Source: Kitasatospora sp. GAS204B
GTDB lineage: Bacteria; Actinomycetota; Actinomycetes; Streptomycetales; Streptomycetaceae
Direction: 5' to 3'
Assembly: GCF_029892155.1 (NCBI RefSeq)
Contig: NZ_JARZAG010000001.1
Coordinates: forward strand, 496,001-560,000
Length of the DNA stretch: 64,000 nucleotides
The notes under the pieces were generated by a model. It was not told the origin of the DNA. It saw only the letters and a program-made list of their open reading frames with translations, and searched no databases. Both the position numbers and the translations under genes were made by a program. Below, piece after piece: positions 1-8,608 of the stretch (its first letter is position 1; each line of letters starts with the position of its first letter).

Positions 1-140
1 AGTCGCCTCCGCTGTGACCGTCCATGGAGCCCTCCCCTGAGTGTCGCTTCTCTCGAGCGTGCCACTTCTCGGCCCGCGCTACCTCAGCGCAGGCTCTGAA
101 CTGTGAAACCGCCACCACGCTGATCTTCGTCAACTCCGTT

Positions 141-1823
141 GTGCGAATAGCCGAGGAGACGCAGGTTTCGGACGAGACGCCGGTCAACAGGCAACAGCAG
201 CGCCGCCGCCGGGGCCGCCACGCGGCGAGGCGACCGCGACCACACCCCGGCAGCCTGGTGCGGTCGTCGGCGGTGATGGCGCTCGGCACGGTGGCGTCGC
301 GGGTGACCGGGCTGGTGCGGCTGGTGCTGCAGGGAGCGGCGCTCAGTTCGGGGCTGGTGGCCAGTACTTACAACACGGCGAACACCGTGCCGACCAGCAT
401 CTCCGTGCTGCTGGTGGGCGGCGCGCTCAACTCGGTGCTGGTGCCCCAACTGGTGCGGGCCCGGGCGGAGCACGCGGACGGTGGACGCGCGCATGAGCAG
501 CGGCTGATCACGCTGGTGCTCTGCGTGCTGGGCGTGGGGACGGTGCTGGCGGTGCTGGCGGCACGCCAGATCGTCAGCCTCTACATGCCGGACTCGCCGC
601 ACGACCACGGGGCCTTCGAGCTGACCGTGGTCCTCGCACGGTTTCTGCTGCCGCAGATCTTCTTCTACGGCCTGTACGCCGTGCTGGGACAGGCGCTCAA
701 CGCGCGGGGCAGGTTCGGCGCGATGATGTGGACCCCGGTGCTGAACAACGTGATCTTGATCAGCCTGTTCGGCCTGTACCTCTGGTTGGTGGCCTCCCCG
801 CTCACGGTCACGGAGGTGACGCCCGCTCAGGTGCGGCTGCTCGGTATCGGCACCACGGCGGGGATCGTGGTGCAGGCGCTAGCGCTGGTGCCGTACCTGC
901 GCGCGGCCGGCTTCCGCTGGCGGCTGCGCTTCGACTGGCGCGGTGCGGGGCTGCGCAAGAGCGTGAGCGCCGCGCGGTGGACGTTGCTGGTGATGCTGGC
1001 GAACCAGGTCGCGATCACCGTGGTGACGCGCTACGCCAACGCGGCCGACCTGCAACTCCCTCAGGCCGGCGTGGGGAACACCGCCTACTCCTACGCGCAG
1101 ACGATCTGGATCCTGCCCCAGTCGATCGTCACCGTCTCCCTGATCACGGCGCTGCTGCCCCGGTTGAGCCGCGCGGCGGCCGAGCGGCGCCTGGACGACG
1201 TGCGCGCGGACCTCTCGCGCGGGCTGCGGGCCACCGGCGTGGTGATCGTCCCCGCGGCCTTCTTCTTCCTCGCCTTCGGCCCCCAGCTCGCGGCGATGCT
1301 GTTCTCGCACGGTTCGACCGACGCCCGGCCGATGGGGCACATGCTGCAGGCGCTGGCGCTCGGGTTGATCCCGTGCTCCGCCCAGTCGTTGCTGCTGCGC
1401 GGCTTCTACGCGTTCGAGGACACCCGCACGCCGTTCTGGGTGGCGCTCTGGATCTCGGCCTTCAACATCGCGCTGGCCATCGCCTGCCACCTGCTGCTCC
1501 CCGAAACGTGGGCGGTCACGGGCATGGCCGCCGCGTACAGCGTCTCGTACGCGATCGGCGTGCTGGTCACCGCGGTCTGGCTGCGCCGCCGACTCGCGGG
1601 CCGGCTGGACGGCAAGCGGCTGACCCGCACCTACGGGAAGTTGACGGTCGCCGCCGGGGCGGCCGGCGCGGCCGGCTGGGCGGCGGCGCATGCGGGTTCG
1701 GTGGCGCTCTGGGGGCCGGTGCTCGAACTGGTGGCAGGCGGTGGGGTGATGCTGGTGCTGTTCCTGGCGCTCGCCAGGGTGCTCAGGATCGGCGAACTGC
1801 GGATACTGCCGGGCCTGCGGTGA
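141..1823 (+). CDS. murJ: MurJ/MviN-family lipid II flippase-like membrane protein
   Basis: A polytopic protein of the MOP superfamily, which flips lipid-linked precursors such as lipid II across the membrane. From GTG141 it has about 560 aa: a short Arg-rich cytoplasmic N-terminus, then about 14 hydrophobic segments. The family-typical opening (SSAVMALGTVASRVTGLVR) is near residue 40. At this length there is no room for the long cytoplasmic tail found on the main streptomycete MurJ, so it may be a paralogue rather than the essential copy. The start is uncertain: the frame is open from ATG24, GTG141 is a compromise, ATG276 would begin at the first membrane segment, and none has a convincing ribosome site. 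It stands alone, 60 bp before the next gene. Confidence 0.8.
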   Translation: MRIAEETQVSDETPVNRQQQRRRRGRHAARRPRPHPGSLVRSSAVMALGTVASRVTGLVRLVLQGAALSSGLVASTYNTANTVPTSISVLLVGGALNSVLVPQLVRARAEHADGGRAHEQRLITLVLCVLGVGTVLAVLAARQIVSLYMPDSPHDHGAFELTVVLARFLLPQIFFYGLYAVLGQALNARGRFGAMMWTPVLNNVILISLFGLYLWLVASPLTVTEVTPAQVRLLGIGTTAGIVVQALALVPYLRAAGFRWRLRFDWRGAGLRKSVSAARWTLLVMLANQVAITVVTRYANAADLQLPQAGVGNTAYSYAQTIWILPQSIVTVSLITALLPRLSRAAAERRLDDVRADLSRGLRATGVVIVPAAFFFLAFGPQLAAMLFSHGSTDARPMGHMLQALALGLIPCSAQSLLLRGFYAFEDTRTPFWVALWISAFNIALAIACHLLLPETWAVTGMAAAYSVSYAIGVLVTAVWLRRRLAGRLDGKRLTRTYGKLTVAAGAAGAAGWAAAHAGSVALWGPVLELVAGGGVMLVLFLALARVLRIGELRILPGLR

Positions 1824-1883
1824 GCAGCTCAGCAGGGTCGGCCTAGGATCGGTGAACCGGAACAACCAACGGGTGGGCATGAG

Positions 1884-2891
1884 ATGAAGCGCGCGACGGG
1901 GGCCCTGCTGGGGCTGGCGATCGGGGATGCGATGGGCTTTCCCACCGAGTTCAACACCCTCGCGCAGATCGAGGCGAAGTTCGGGTCGTGGCGCACGCTC
2001 CCGCTGCCGATCTCCTCGGGTACCGCCTATGTCACCGACGACACCCAGATGACGCTCGCGCTCGGCGAGGGGCTGCAGGTGGCGCTGTCCGGCGGCCCAC
2101 TCACCGCCGAGCGGATGGAACCGCCGGTCCGCGAGCACTTCCTGGCCTGGTACCACTCGCCCGAGAACAACCGGGCCCCGGGCGGCACCTGCCTGCGGGC
2201 CTGTGAGGCGCTGGACCGGGGTGGCGTCTGGCAGGCGGCCAGTGAGGTCGGTTCCAAGGGCTGTGGGGCGAACATGCGGGTCGCGCCGCTCGGCCTGATC
2301 CCGGGTCTGAGCGCCGAACAGCGCTCCGGTGCGGCCCAGTTGCAGTCCGGCCTCACCCACGGCCACCCCACCGCGCTCGCTGCCAGTGACCTGACCGCGC
2401 ACACCGTTCACCTGTTGGCCCAGGGCACTGCGCCGACCGACCTGCTGCCGCTGCTGCGCGCCTACGCGCAGGAGAGCCGGGAGGTCTACCGGGCCGACTG
2501 GTTGGGCGACCTGGCCGAGCACGCCCAGGACCCGGACCGGGTCTCCTTCATCGCCCGGGGCTGGGCGGAGTGTCTGGCCGTCCTGGACCGGGTGGCGGCC
2601 GCACTGCCCGCCGCCGATCCGGAGGCCGACCCCTGCCTGGCCACCGGCGCCGGCTGGATCGCCGAAGAGGCCTTCGCCACCGCCCTTTTCTGCTTCCTCC
2701 AGCATCCCGACGATCCGGTGACCGCGGTGCGCCGTGGCGCCTACTCCTCAGGTGACTCCGACTCGATCGCCGCGCTGGCGGGAGCCTTCGCCGGTGCGTG
2801 CCACGGGGCGGCGGCCTGGCCGTCGGAGTGGGTGGCGGTCATCGAGTACCGCGAGCGTCTGCTGGCCCTCGGCGCGGCCTGGGATCGTTAG
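1884..2891 (+). CDS. ADP-ribosylglycohydrolase family protein (DraG-like)
   Basis: About 335 aa, one domain. Members hydrolyse ADP-ribose from protein side chains or related substrates using two Mg2+ ions. The metal-binding signatures are present: GLAIGDAMGFPTEF near residue 12, YVTDDTQMTLALGEGL near residue 50 (the TDDT motif) and SSGDSDSIAALAGAFAG near residue 290 (the second Asp pair). The length suits the free-standing family. ATG1884 follows a GGTGGG about 7 nt upstream. Neither neighbour is an ADP-ribosyltransferase or a nitrogenase gene, so the substrate cannot be inferred. It is followed by a strong hairpin and a convergent gene. Confidence 0.9.
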   Translation: MKRATGALLGLAIGDAMGFPTEFNTLAQIEAKFGSWRTLPLPISSGTAYVTDDTQMTLALGEGLQVALSGGPLTAERMEPPVREHFLAWYHSPENNRAPGGTCLRACEALDRGGVWQAASEVGSKGCGANMRVAPLGLIPGLSAEQRSGAAQLQSGLTHGHPTALAASDLTAHTVHLLAQGTAPTDLLPLLRAYAQESREVYRADWLGDLAEHAQDPDRVSFIARGWAECLAVLDRVAAALPAADPEADPCLATGAGWIAEEAFATALFCFLQHPDDPVTAVRRGAYSSGDSDSIAALAGAFAGACHGAAAWPSEWVAVIEYRERLLALGAAWDR

Positions 2892-2932
2892 GGGGCCGCT
2901 GCGCTCGGCCCGGGTGGCCAGCACCACCGCTG

Positions 2933-2960
2933 CGCGGGGCTCTGAGTCCAGAGCCCCGCG
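2933..2960. terminator. Bidirectional hairpin terminator
   Basis: A perfect 12-bp GC-rich stem (CGCGGGGCTCTG and its complement) with a 4-nt AGTC loop. It lies between two convergent genes whose stop codons are at 2891 and 2981. There is no U-tract, as is usual in actinomycetes. Confidence 0.75.
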
Positions 2961-2980
2961 AGCTGCGCCCGGCTACCGGG

Positions 2981-4093
2981 TCAGTAGTTGACGATCTGCA
3001 GATTGCCGGTGTTCCCGTTCACGGTGCCGCCCACGTACAGGGTGCCGTCGTCGGGGCCGACGGCGAGGCCGCTGACCGAGTCCTCGTTCAGCCCGCTCAC
3101 CGTCTCGTCCGGGAGGGCCGCGCCCGTGGTGGCGTTGAAGGCGAGCACCGAGGGGCCGTTGGTGTAGTCGTTCTCGACCACGTAGAGCCGGCTGCCGTCC
3201 GCGCTGACCTGCGGGTAGTCCAGCTCGCCGGTGCCACTCAGCAGCCGGAGGTTCGTGGTGACGGTGTCGGTGGCGGGGTTGATCAGTGCGCCGGCGCCGC
3301 TGCCGGTGCCGTTCACCGCGAACAGGCGGCTGCCGTCCGGGGTGAACGCCAGCGCGTAGTCGTAGGCGGTGGCGGTGCCCGGGACGGTGCCGACCAGGCT
3401 CGGTGCGGCGCCGGCCGTGCTCAGGTGCAGCACGCCGGCGATGCTGCCGACGTACACGTCGTGGCTGCCTGGTCGGACCGCCACCTCGCCCAGTTCGCTG
3501 GCCGGCACCTGGACCTGCGTGGTGAACGCCCGCTGCGCGGTGGCGAACTCCAGCACCCGGCCCTGCCCGTACTGACGGTAGGTCTCCGGCCCGTCCTGGG
3601 CCAGGTAGAGGGTGGACCCGTCCGGGCTGAGCGTCAGCCCCTCGGTCACGCCCGGGGTCCAGCCGGTCGGGCGGGGTTGGTCGGGCAGGGTGAGTGAGGC
3701 GAGTGCGGTCAGCGAGGCGGTGTCGACCACGCTGAGGGCCTGCCCGTTCAGCACGTAGAGCAGCGAGCCGTCCGCGCTGAGTGCCAGGTACGGTCGCCAC
3801 TGGTCGGCGCCCAGGACGAGCTGCCCGGTCACTGTGTCGGCCTGGGTGTCGACCACCTTCACCACGACGTTGTTGTTCGCGTCGGTCGCCACGACGTAGG
3901 CCTTGCTGCCGTCCGGGCTGACCACCGGCGTGACGTCCTCGGTGCCCACCGCGATGGTGGCCTCGTTGCCGGAGACCGGCGGGGTCGATGTGACGGGCGT
4001 GGCCGCGGTGGCCACGCCGGCGGCCGGGCCGAGCAGCGCCGCGACAGCGAACGCCGCGGTGCCCCAACGGAAAGTCCGTGCAGGAGACTTCAT
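2981..4093 (-). CDS. Secreted YncE-like beta-propeller protein
   Basis: 370 aa. ATG4093 was chosen because GGGAGGG stands about 8 nt upstream and the protein then starts with a clean signal peptide (MKSPARTFRWGTAAFAVAAL..., cleavage near AATA); the frame is open further upstream but that part looks non-coding. The mature part has repeated 'SPDGSKAYVV', 'SADGSLLYVLNG', 'TPDGSRLFAVNG' and 'SADGSRLYVV' blades about 45-50 aa apart, typical of seven-bladed YncE/cytochrome D1-like propellers. Such folds bind partners or cell-wall material; no catalytic motif is visible, so the role is unknown. A similar secreted propeller is encoded at 45661-46791. Confidence 0.8.
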   Translation of the reverse strand: MKSPARTFRWGTAAFAVAALLGPAAGVATAATPVTSTPPVSGNEATIAVGTEDVTPVVSPDGSKAYVVATDANNNVVVKVVDTQADTVTGQLVLGADQWRPYLALSADGSLLYVLNGQALSVVDTASLTALASLTLPDQPRPTGWTPGVTEGLTLSPDGSTLYLAQDGPETYRQYGQGRVLEFATAQRAFTTQVQVPASELGEVAVRPGSHDVYVGSIAGVLHLSTAGAAPSLVGTVPGTATAYDYALAFTPDGSRLFAVNGTGSGAGALINPATDTVTTNLRLLSGTGELDYPQVSADGSRLYVVENDYTNGPSVLAFNATTGAALPDETVSGLNEDSVSGLAVGPDDGTLYVGGTVNGNTGNLQIVNY

Positions 4094-4396
4094 GTGTAGC
4101 TTCCCTCCCCATGGCACCGCACGACGCGCTGCCGCAGGGCACGCTAGACGCTGCCCGGTCGAGGTGGAAGGGGGCCTGGGCGGGGGCCGTCCGCTCGCGA
4201 ACCTCCGACCTGGACCGATCCGGGCCGGCGCGAGCCGGCACGGGCCCACTGTTCGTCCGCCGGTCACCTTCCCGAGCGGGATGAGATTTCTTCGCCGTGC
4301 TCGCAACCTCGGCCGGTGTCGCGCGTCTGGTGGGTTGAAGGCGCCCTTCAGCTGATGTTCCAGACCTTGTTTCCGTCACTTCCTCGGGAGAGTCAC
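4094..4396. other. Divergent intergenic region, no gene seen
   Basis: 303 bp between two divergently transcribed secreted-protein genes, so it should hold a promoter for each. Open frames here have no ribosome site and no family resemblance. The last 60 bp before the rightward gene are the least GC-rich (around 'gggttgaag' and 'ccttgtttccgtc'), which is where its promoter would be expected. I could not assign a -35/-10 pair with confidence. Confidence 0.5.
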
Positions 4397-4798
4397 ATGT
4401 CCTTGCACGCCAAGCGGAACTACCGTCCCCGCGCCCGCGTCGTGGGTACCGTCACCGGTATCGCGCTGCTGCTGGGCGGCGGCTTCGCTGCGCAGGCCGT
4501 CGCCGACTCCGGCGTGAAGGTGACCGACGCCACGCCGACGGTCACCACCACCGGGGACGCGACCCCGCAGGTCGCGTCGACGCCTGGCGTCTCGACGCCC
4601 GGTGTCTCGACGCCGGGCGGCGGTTCGAAGGTCGTGAGCCCGGGCACGTCGGCCGATGCTTCGAAGGTCGTCAGTGCGGGCACTCCGGCCAGCGCGGGCA
4701 AGTCCGGCGTCGTGACCGCTCCGGCGGCTGCCCCGGCGGCCGCCTCGGCCGAGGGCGCGCCGCGGGTGATCCAGCCGGGCAGCGGCGTCCAGAAGTAG
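4397..4798 (+). CDS. Small secreted Pro/Ser/Thr-rich protein, unknown function
   Basis: 133 aa from ATG4397, preceded by CGGGAGAG. It has an Arg-rich n-region and a hydrophobic core (VVGTVTGIALLLGGGFAAQAVA) consistent with a signal peptide, then a low-complexity mature part with three near-tandem 'STPGV' units and two 'SKVVS.GT' units. No known domain, no Cys. The composition suggests an extended, exported or wall-associated linker-like protein. It is followed by a hairpin and then, after 84 bp, an ECF sigma factor that might control it. Confidence 0.65.
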   Translation: MSLHAKRNYRPRARVVGTVTGIALLLGGGFAAQAVADSGVKVTDATPTVTTTGDATPQVASTPGVSTPGVSTPGGGSKVVSPGTSADASKVVSAGTPASAGKSGVVTAPAAAPAAASAEGAPRVIQPGSGVQK

Positions 4799-4816
4799 CA
4801 GCAGTACCAGTACCAA

Positions 4817-4852
4817 GGGGCGGGCCGGCCGCTGCGCAGGTCGGCCCGCCCC
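4817..4852 (+). terminator. Hairpin terminator
   Basis: An 11-bp perfect GC stem (GGGGCGGGCCG) with a 14-nt loop, 18 bp after the stop of the small secreted protein and 30 bp before the sigma-factor start. Confidence 0.6.
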
Positions 4853-4882
4853 TCCCGCTCCACCCGCAACGGATCGAGGCCC

Positions 4883-5500
4883 ATGCAGTACGCCATTCCC
4901 GCAGCGTCGCCCTGGTGGTCCCGGTTGCTCTCCCGGATGACCGAAGCCGGGGACCCGCAGGTCCGGGGACGTCAGCTGCGGGCCGTCGGTACGTCGTCCT
5001 ACGACGACGAGCCGCCGCCCACGCTGACCGAGCTGTACTGGGCACGGCGACTCGACATGCTGCGGCTCGCGATCTTCCTGGTGGATGATCGGCACACCGC
5101 CGAGGACGTCGTTCACGACGCCTTCGCCGCGCTCTGCCGCACCTACGGCACCTCGCTGGACGGCCTCCAGGATCCCGGGGCCTACCTGCACACGGCCGTC
5201 GTCAACGCGGCCCGCTCCGTGCTGCGCAGGCGCCGCACCGCCCGTGCCTACACCCCGCCGCACCAGGGTTACGGGCCGCCTGTCGACGAGGGGCTGCTGC
5301 TTGCCGAGGAGCACCGTGAAGTTCTCGTCGCGCTCGCAGAGCTGACGGACCGTCAGCGTGAGGTGCTGGTACTGCGCTACTGGTCGGAGCTGACCGAGGC
5401 GCAGATCGCCCAGACACTCGGGCTGTCGCGCGGCACGGTGAAGTCCACCGCGAGCCGCGCGCTGGACATCCTGGAGAAGAAGCTGGGGGAGGAGCGATGA
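4883..5500 (+). CDS. ECF-family RNA polymerase sigma factor
   Basis: 205 aa. Region 2 (LRLAIFLVDDRHTAEDVVHDAFAAL) begins near residue 60 and region 4 (LTDRQREVLVLRYWSELTEAQIAQTLGLSRGTVKSTASRAL) near residue 150, the usual two-domain ECF layout; region 3 is absent. The first 45 residues are an unusual extension. ATG4883 has GAGG 3 nt upstream, which is close; ATG4937 inside the gene would remove part of the extension. The stop overlaps the next start (ATGA), so the small membrane protein downstream is translationally coupled and is the best candidate partner or anti-sigma. Confidence 0.9.
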   Translation: MQYAIPAASPWWSRLLSRMTEAGDPQVRGRQLRAVGTSSYDDEPPPTLTELYWARRLDMLRLAIFLVDDRHTAEDVVHDAFAALCRTYGTSLDGLQDPGAYLHTAVVNAARSVLRRRRTARAYTPPHQGYGPPVDEGLLLAEEHREVLVALAELTDRQREVLVLRYWSELTEAQIAQTLGLSRGTVKSTASRALDILEKKLGEER

Positions 5501-5835
5501 AGCCGACTGCCGAGGACCGCCGGTCCGCGACCGAGGACCGGTTGCGCGCCGCGCTGGCCGCCCGCGCCGCGCTCGTCACGCACCGCGACCTGCGCCACGA
5601 CGCGCCGCCGCAGGGCCGCAGTTGGGGAGTGCGCCGGGTGCGCGGGGTCGCCTTCGCCGTGCTCGGGGCGGCTGCCGCCGTGGCGGCCGGGTGCCTGCTG
5701 CTGCCCGGCAACCCGCCGGACCCGGCGCCGTTGCTGCCTGCCGGCACCCCGGGCATCAGCGGACCATCGCCGTCCGCACCCGCGAGCCCGGTCGGCCCGT
5801 CCGTCGTGAGTCCTGGCGTGCTCAGCACGCCGTAG
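5497..5835 (+). CDS. Small single-pass membrane protein coupled to the ECF sigma factor
   Basis: 112 aa. An Arg/Ala-rich soluble N-terminal half of about 50 aa is followed by one membrane segment (GVAFAVLGAAAAVAAGCLLL) and a Pro/Ser/Gly-rich tail, so N-in/C-out topology is likely. This is the layout of a minimal membrane anti-sigma factor, but the HxxxCxxC zinc motif of ZAS proteins is absent. The ATGA overlap with the sigma gene supports joint function. Its function as an anti-sigma is inference from position and topology only. Confidence 0.7.
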   Translation: MKPTAEDRRSATEDRLRAALAARAALVTHRDLRHDAPPQGRSWGVRRVRGVAFAVLGAAAAVAAGCLLLPGNPPDPAPLLPAGTPGISGPSPSAPASPVGPSVVSPGVLSTP

Positions 5836-5858
5836 CCGGGGGTGTGACCGCCAGCAGG

Positions 5859-6611
5859 TCATTGGCAGGCGGGACAGGGCATCGGTACCCCGTCGCCGCC
5901 CATCGGGCCGACGCTGAGGGTCGTGGAGCTGACCATGATCGCGTCGTCGGCCGGGGACTTGGCGTACAGGTTGTCGATGTCGGCGACCAGCGGCTGGGTC
6001 TCGTTCGGCGGGATGACCTGGACCTTGACCGCGCGCGGGTAGCCCGCGCTGGCGCCCGGCGCCTTGGTGTCGAACTGGACGTAGGCGGCGCTCGCGGTCT
6101 GCGGGCTGTTCGAGCTGCGGGGGGCGAGGGTCTGCTGGACGGGCTTGCCGCTGCCGCTCGAGGCTGCGTTGCGCACGTCCTTCATGCCGAGTGGCCGGCC
6201 GGTGCTCTGATCGAGCAGTTCCACGCCTGGGTAGCCGTACAGCGTGCAGGTGTGGGTGGAGGTGTTGATGAGCTGGATGTAGAAGTCGCCCTTGCCGCCG
6301 CTGGGCGAAGGGGCGTCCTGCGGGCCCATGATGACCTGGAGCAGGAGGTCGCTCGAGTGACAGGCGGTGCCGGCCGAGGCGGGAGTTGCGCCCGAGGTCA
6401 CGGGCGCGTTGGTCACGGGCGCGCTGGTCACCGGTGCGTCAGTGACCGGCAGGTTGGTGGCCGGTGCACTGGTGGCCGGCGCGCTGGCCGTCCTCGAGGG
6501 CGCAGCGGCCGTGGTGGCTGGCGCACCGGCTGCCGTACCCGAGGACGTGGCGCCGCACGCCGTGAGCGCCACCCCGGCCGCCAGCGTCACCGCGAGCCGT
6601 TGAATTCGCAT
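5859..6611 (-). CDS. DUF4232-type lipoprotein
   Basis: 250 aa. The signal peptide ends in a lipobox (ALTACG, Cys about residue 19), then a low-complexity linker with repeated PVT.APVT units, then a DUF4232-like domain from about residue 85 (CHSSDLLLQV..., YIQLINTSTHTCTLYGYPGVELLD). The family consists of exported actinobacterial proteins of unknown role. GGGGGA lies about 5 nt before ATG6611. A second DUF4232 lipoprotein is at 21919-22641. Convergent with the sigma-factor pair. Confidence 0.85.
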   Translation of the reverse strand: MRIQRLAVTLAAGVALTACGATSSGTAAGAPATTAAAPSRTASAPATSAPATNLPVTDAPVTSAPVTNAPVTSGATPASAGTACHSSDLLLQVIMGPQDAPSPSGGKGDFYIQLINTSTHTCTLYGYPGVELLDQSTGRPLGMKDVRNAASSGSGKPVQQTLAPRSSNSPQTASAAYVQFDTKAPGASAGYPRAVKVQVIPPNETQPLVADIDNLYAKSPADDAIMVSSTTLSVGPMGGDGVPMPCPACQ

Positions 6612-6731
6612 CAGTTCCCCCAGGGTCCAAGCCAGTTGACGCCTTACGTTGTCCTTACGCCAGGGCGATCGCCGACGGTTTCAGCTGTTACCGTCCTGGA
6701 ACACGACCGGTACGGCTGGCAGGATCGTTTC

Positions 6732-7265
6732 ATGGACCGACCTGTGGACCGACCCGTGGTGACCCTGCGCAAGATCACGCTCGACGACTGGCCGGCCGTG
6801 CACTCCTGGGCCGGGCTCGAAGAGGCGTGCCGCTACCAGGCCTGGGGGCCGAACACCGAGGAGCAGACCCGCGCGTTCGTGGAAGTCGCTGCCGCAGGCT
6901 GGGCGCAGGACGATCAGCGGCGGTTCAGCTACGTCGCCTGCCTGGCGGACGAGGTCGTCGGCATGGGGGAGTTGCACATCCGCAGCCGGTCCCAGCGGCA
7001 GGGCGAGATCAGCTACGTCGTGGCCCCGCGCGCCTGGGGACGGGGTGTGGGCACGGCGATCGGGTGGGAGCTGCTCACGCGCGGGTTCGGGGAGTTGGGG
7101 CTGCACCGGATCTACGCCACCTGCGACCCGCGCAACCTCGCGTCGGCCCGGGTGCTGCGCAAGCTCGGGATGAGCCATGAGGGGCGGCATCGGCACACCG
7201 CGCTGATCCGGGACGGCTGGCGGGACTCCGAGGTGTTCGCGATCCTCGAGACGGAGCACGGCTGA
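6732..7265 (+). CDS. GNAT-family N-acetyltransferase (RimJ/RimL type)
   Basis: 177 aa from ATG6732, with AGGA 7 nt upstream. The acetyl-CoA binding stretch 'VVAPRAWGRGVGTAIGWELL' (the R/Q-x-x-G-x-G/A motif) is near residue 100, followed by 'RIYATCDPRNLASARVLRKLGM', the classic C-terminal GNAT signature of the RimJ/RimL group. These acetylate protein N-termini, antibiotics or small amines; the substrate here is unknown. A 16-bp tandem duplication spans its stop codon. Confidence 0.9.
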   Translation: MDRPVDRPVVTLRKITLDDWPAVHSWAGLEEACRYQAWGPNTEEQTRAFVEVAAAGWAQDDQRRFSYVACLADEVVGMGELHIRSRSQRQGEISYVVAPRAWGRGVGTAIGWELLTRGFGELGLHRIYATCDPRNLASARVLRKLGMSHEGRHRHTALIRDGWRDSEVFAILETEHG

Positions 7266-7305
7266 GACGGAGCACCGCTGAAGCCCGGTGCGGCCCGGTG
7301 CTGCC

Positions 7306-7848
7306 TCAGCGTCGTGCGTGGCGGATCTTCACCCGGCCGAACTGCAGGGTTCCCGTGATCCGGACCGTCGGTCCGCCGCCGTGAGCGCCTCGCGGGGCGC
7401 GGTAGTCCGGGGCCTTCCACACGCCGCGCAGATCCTCGAGGTCGACGACCGCGTCGCGCGGAACCGTGATCTTCGCCCGGCCGGTGCCGAGCTGCAACTC
7501 GATGTCGACCACCGGGTGTTCGATGACCGCCCGGGACAGGTCGAGGTGCACTCTGCCGAAGGCGGACTCGACTCTGAGGACCCGGGGGACCCGCCAGACG
7601 CCGCGCCGTCGGATCGCTCCGCTCATCGCGCCGATCGTGGAGGCGGCTCCCGGCTTCTCGGCCGGGAGCGAGGCCAGGGCCGGCACGAGGTCACCACGCG
7701 TCCGGGCGGTGAGGACCCGCTGGAGCAGTGCGTCCATGTCCTCGTGCGAGAGGTGCCCTTCGGCGTACGCCTCTTGCAGGCGCCGCACGGCCGTGTCGCG
7801 ATCGTCCTCGGTGATCCGTGGCGGTGGGTCTTCCGGCAGCGAGGTCAC
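7306..7848 (-). CDS. DUF1707 domain protein with LiaF-like C-terminus
   Basis: 180 aa. The N-terminal DUF1707 (SHOCT-like) domain covers about residues 13-65 (DRDTAVRRLQEAYAEGHLSHEDMDALLQRVLTARTRGDL). The C-terminal half (VDIELQLGTGRAKITVPRDAVVDLEDL) resembles the 'cell wall-active antibiotic response' beta-solenoid of LiaF/DUF2154 proteins. Such proteins are linked to envelope-stress sensing, but no membrane segment is present here. The start GTG7848 is 6 nt after TAGAGT, a good extended -10 hexamer, so a leaderless transcript is plausible; that -10 overlaps the stop codon of the upstream MerR gene. Confidence 0.8.
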   Translation of the reverse strand: MTSLPEDPPPRITEDDRDTAVRRLQEAYAEGHLSHEDMDALLQRVLTARTRGDLVPALASLPAEKPGAASTIGAMSGAIRRRGVWRVPRVLRVESAFGRVHLDLSRAVIEHPVVDIELQLGTGRAKITVPRDAVVDLEDLRGVWKAPDYRAPRGAHGGGPTVRITGTLQFGRVKIRHARR

Positions 7849-7857
7849 CTCGCCACT

Positions 7858-8583
7858 CTACGCCGTGACCTCCGCCGAATCCCCGCCGCCGGCGGCGAGC
7901 TGTTCCGCCAGTGAGCGGTGAAAGGCGGTCACCAGCGCCTGGGTCAGCAGGGGTTCGATCTGTCCGGCCTGCTCGCGCATCCGGTCGACCTCGGCGTCGT
8001 CGGCGCCGCTCTCGCGGAACGGCTTCCAGACGGTCTCGCGGAAGAGGCGGTGCAGTTCGCGGGCGGTGGCCTGGCTGTGCAGGCGGACAACGGCGCGGGT
8101 GGCGACGATGGTCTCCAGCGGGATCGGCAGGTCCAACACCCGTGCGCCCAGCGGGAGCAGGCCCGGGTCGACCAGGAACTCGTCAGCGCGGTCGGTGCGT
8201 TGGAGGGCGCCCATGGCGACCAGCTGGTCCAGGTCGGCCTCCGAGAGGTCGCGGCCGACCCGGCGGGAGAGTTGGCCGGTGCTGGCCTGCTCGGCGGTCT
8301 CCGGGGCCCAGACGGCGATCAGGGCGCGGTGGATGGCCAGGTCGAGGGCGCTGATGTCGGGCGGGAGCTGGTCCAGGTAGCGCTCGATCGCGGCGAGCGT
8401 GAGGCCCAGGCGCTGCAACTCCTCGATCAGCTCCAGGCGGTCCAGGTGCTCGGCCCCGTACAGGCCGACCCGGCGCGGCCCCAGCTGTGGTGGCGGCAGC
8501 AGGCCCCGGCTGCCGTAGAAGCGCAGGGTCCGCACGGTCACCCCAGCGCGGGCGGCGAGTTCGTCGACGGTCATACGCAGCAC
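7858..8583 (-). CDS. MerR-family regulator with TipA-like C-terminal region
   Basis: About 241 aa. The MerR winged-helix domain (TVDELAARAGVTVRTLRFYGSRGLL) starts at residue 5, followed by a coiled linker and an alpha-helical effector region of about 150 aa without a GyrI or B12 motif. GTG8583 is preferred over ATG8574 because AGGAG lies 8 nt upstream of the GTG. A dyad at 8609-8626 fits autoregulation. It is transcribed in the same direction as the oxygenase upstream, 108 bp apart. The inducer is unknown. Confidence 0.85.
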   Translation of the reverse strand: MLRMTVDELAARAGVTVRTLRFYGSRGLLPPPQLGPRRVGLYGAEHLDRLELIEELQRLGLTLAAIERYLDQLPPDISALDLAIHRALIAVWAPETAEQASTGQLSRRVGRDLSEADLDQLVAMGALQRTDRADEFLVDPGLLPLGARVLDLPIPLETIVATRAVVRLHSQATARELHRLFRETVWKPFRESGADDAEVDRMREQAGQIEPLLTQALVTAFHRSLAEQLAAGGGDSAEVTA

Positions 8584-8608
8584 GGTGGGGGCTCCTGGTG
8601 GGACAGTC

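Noticed and set aside
879..2705. A 608-codon leftward frame across murJ and the ADP-ribosylglycohydrolase gene
   Set aside because: It is antisense to two recognisable genes and has low-complexity composition typical of a high-GC shadow.
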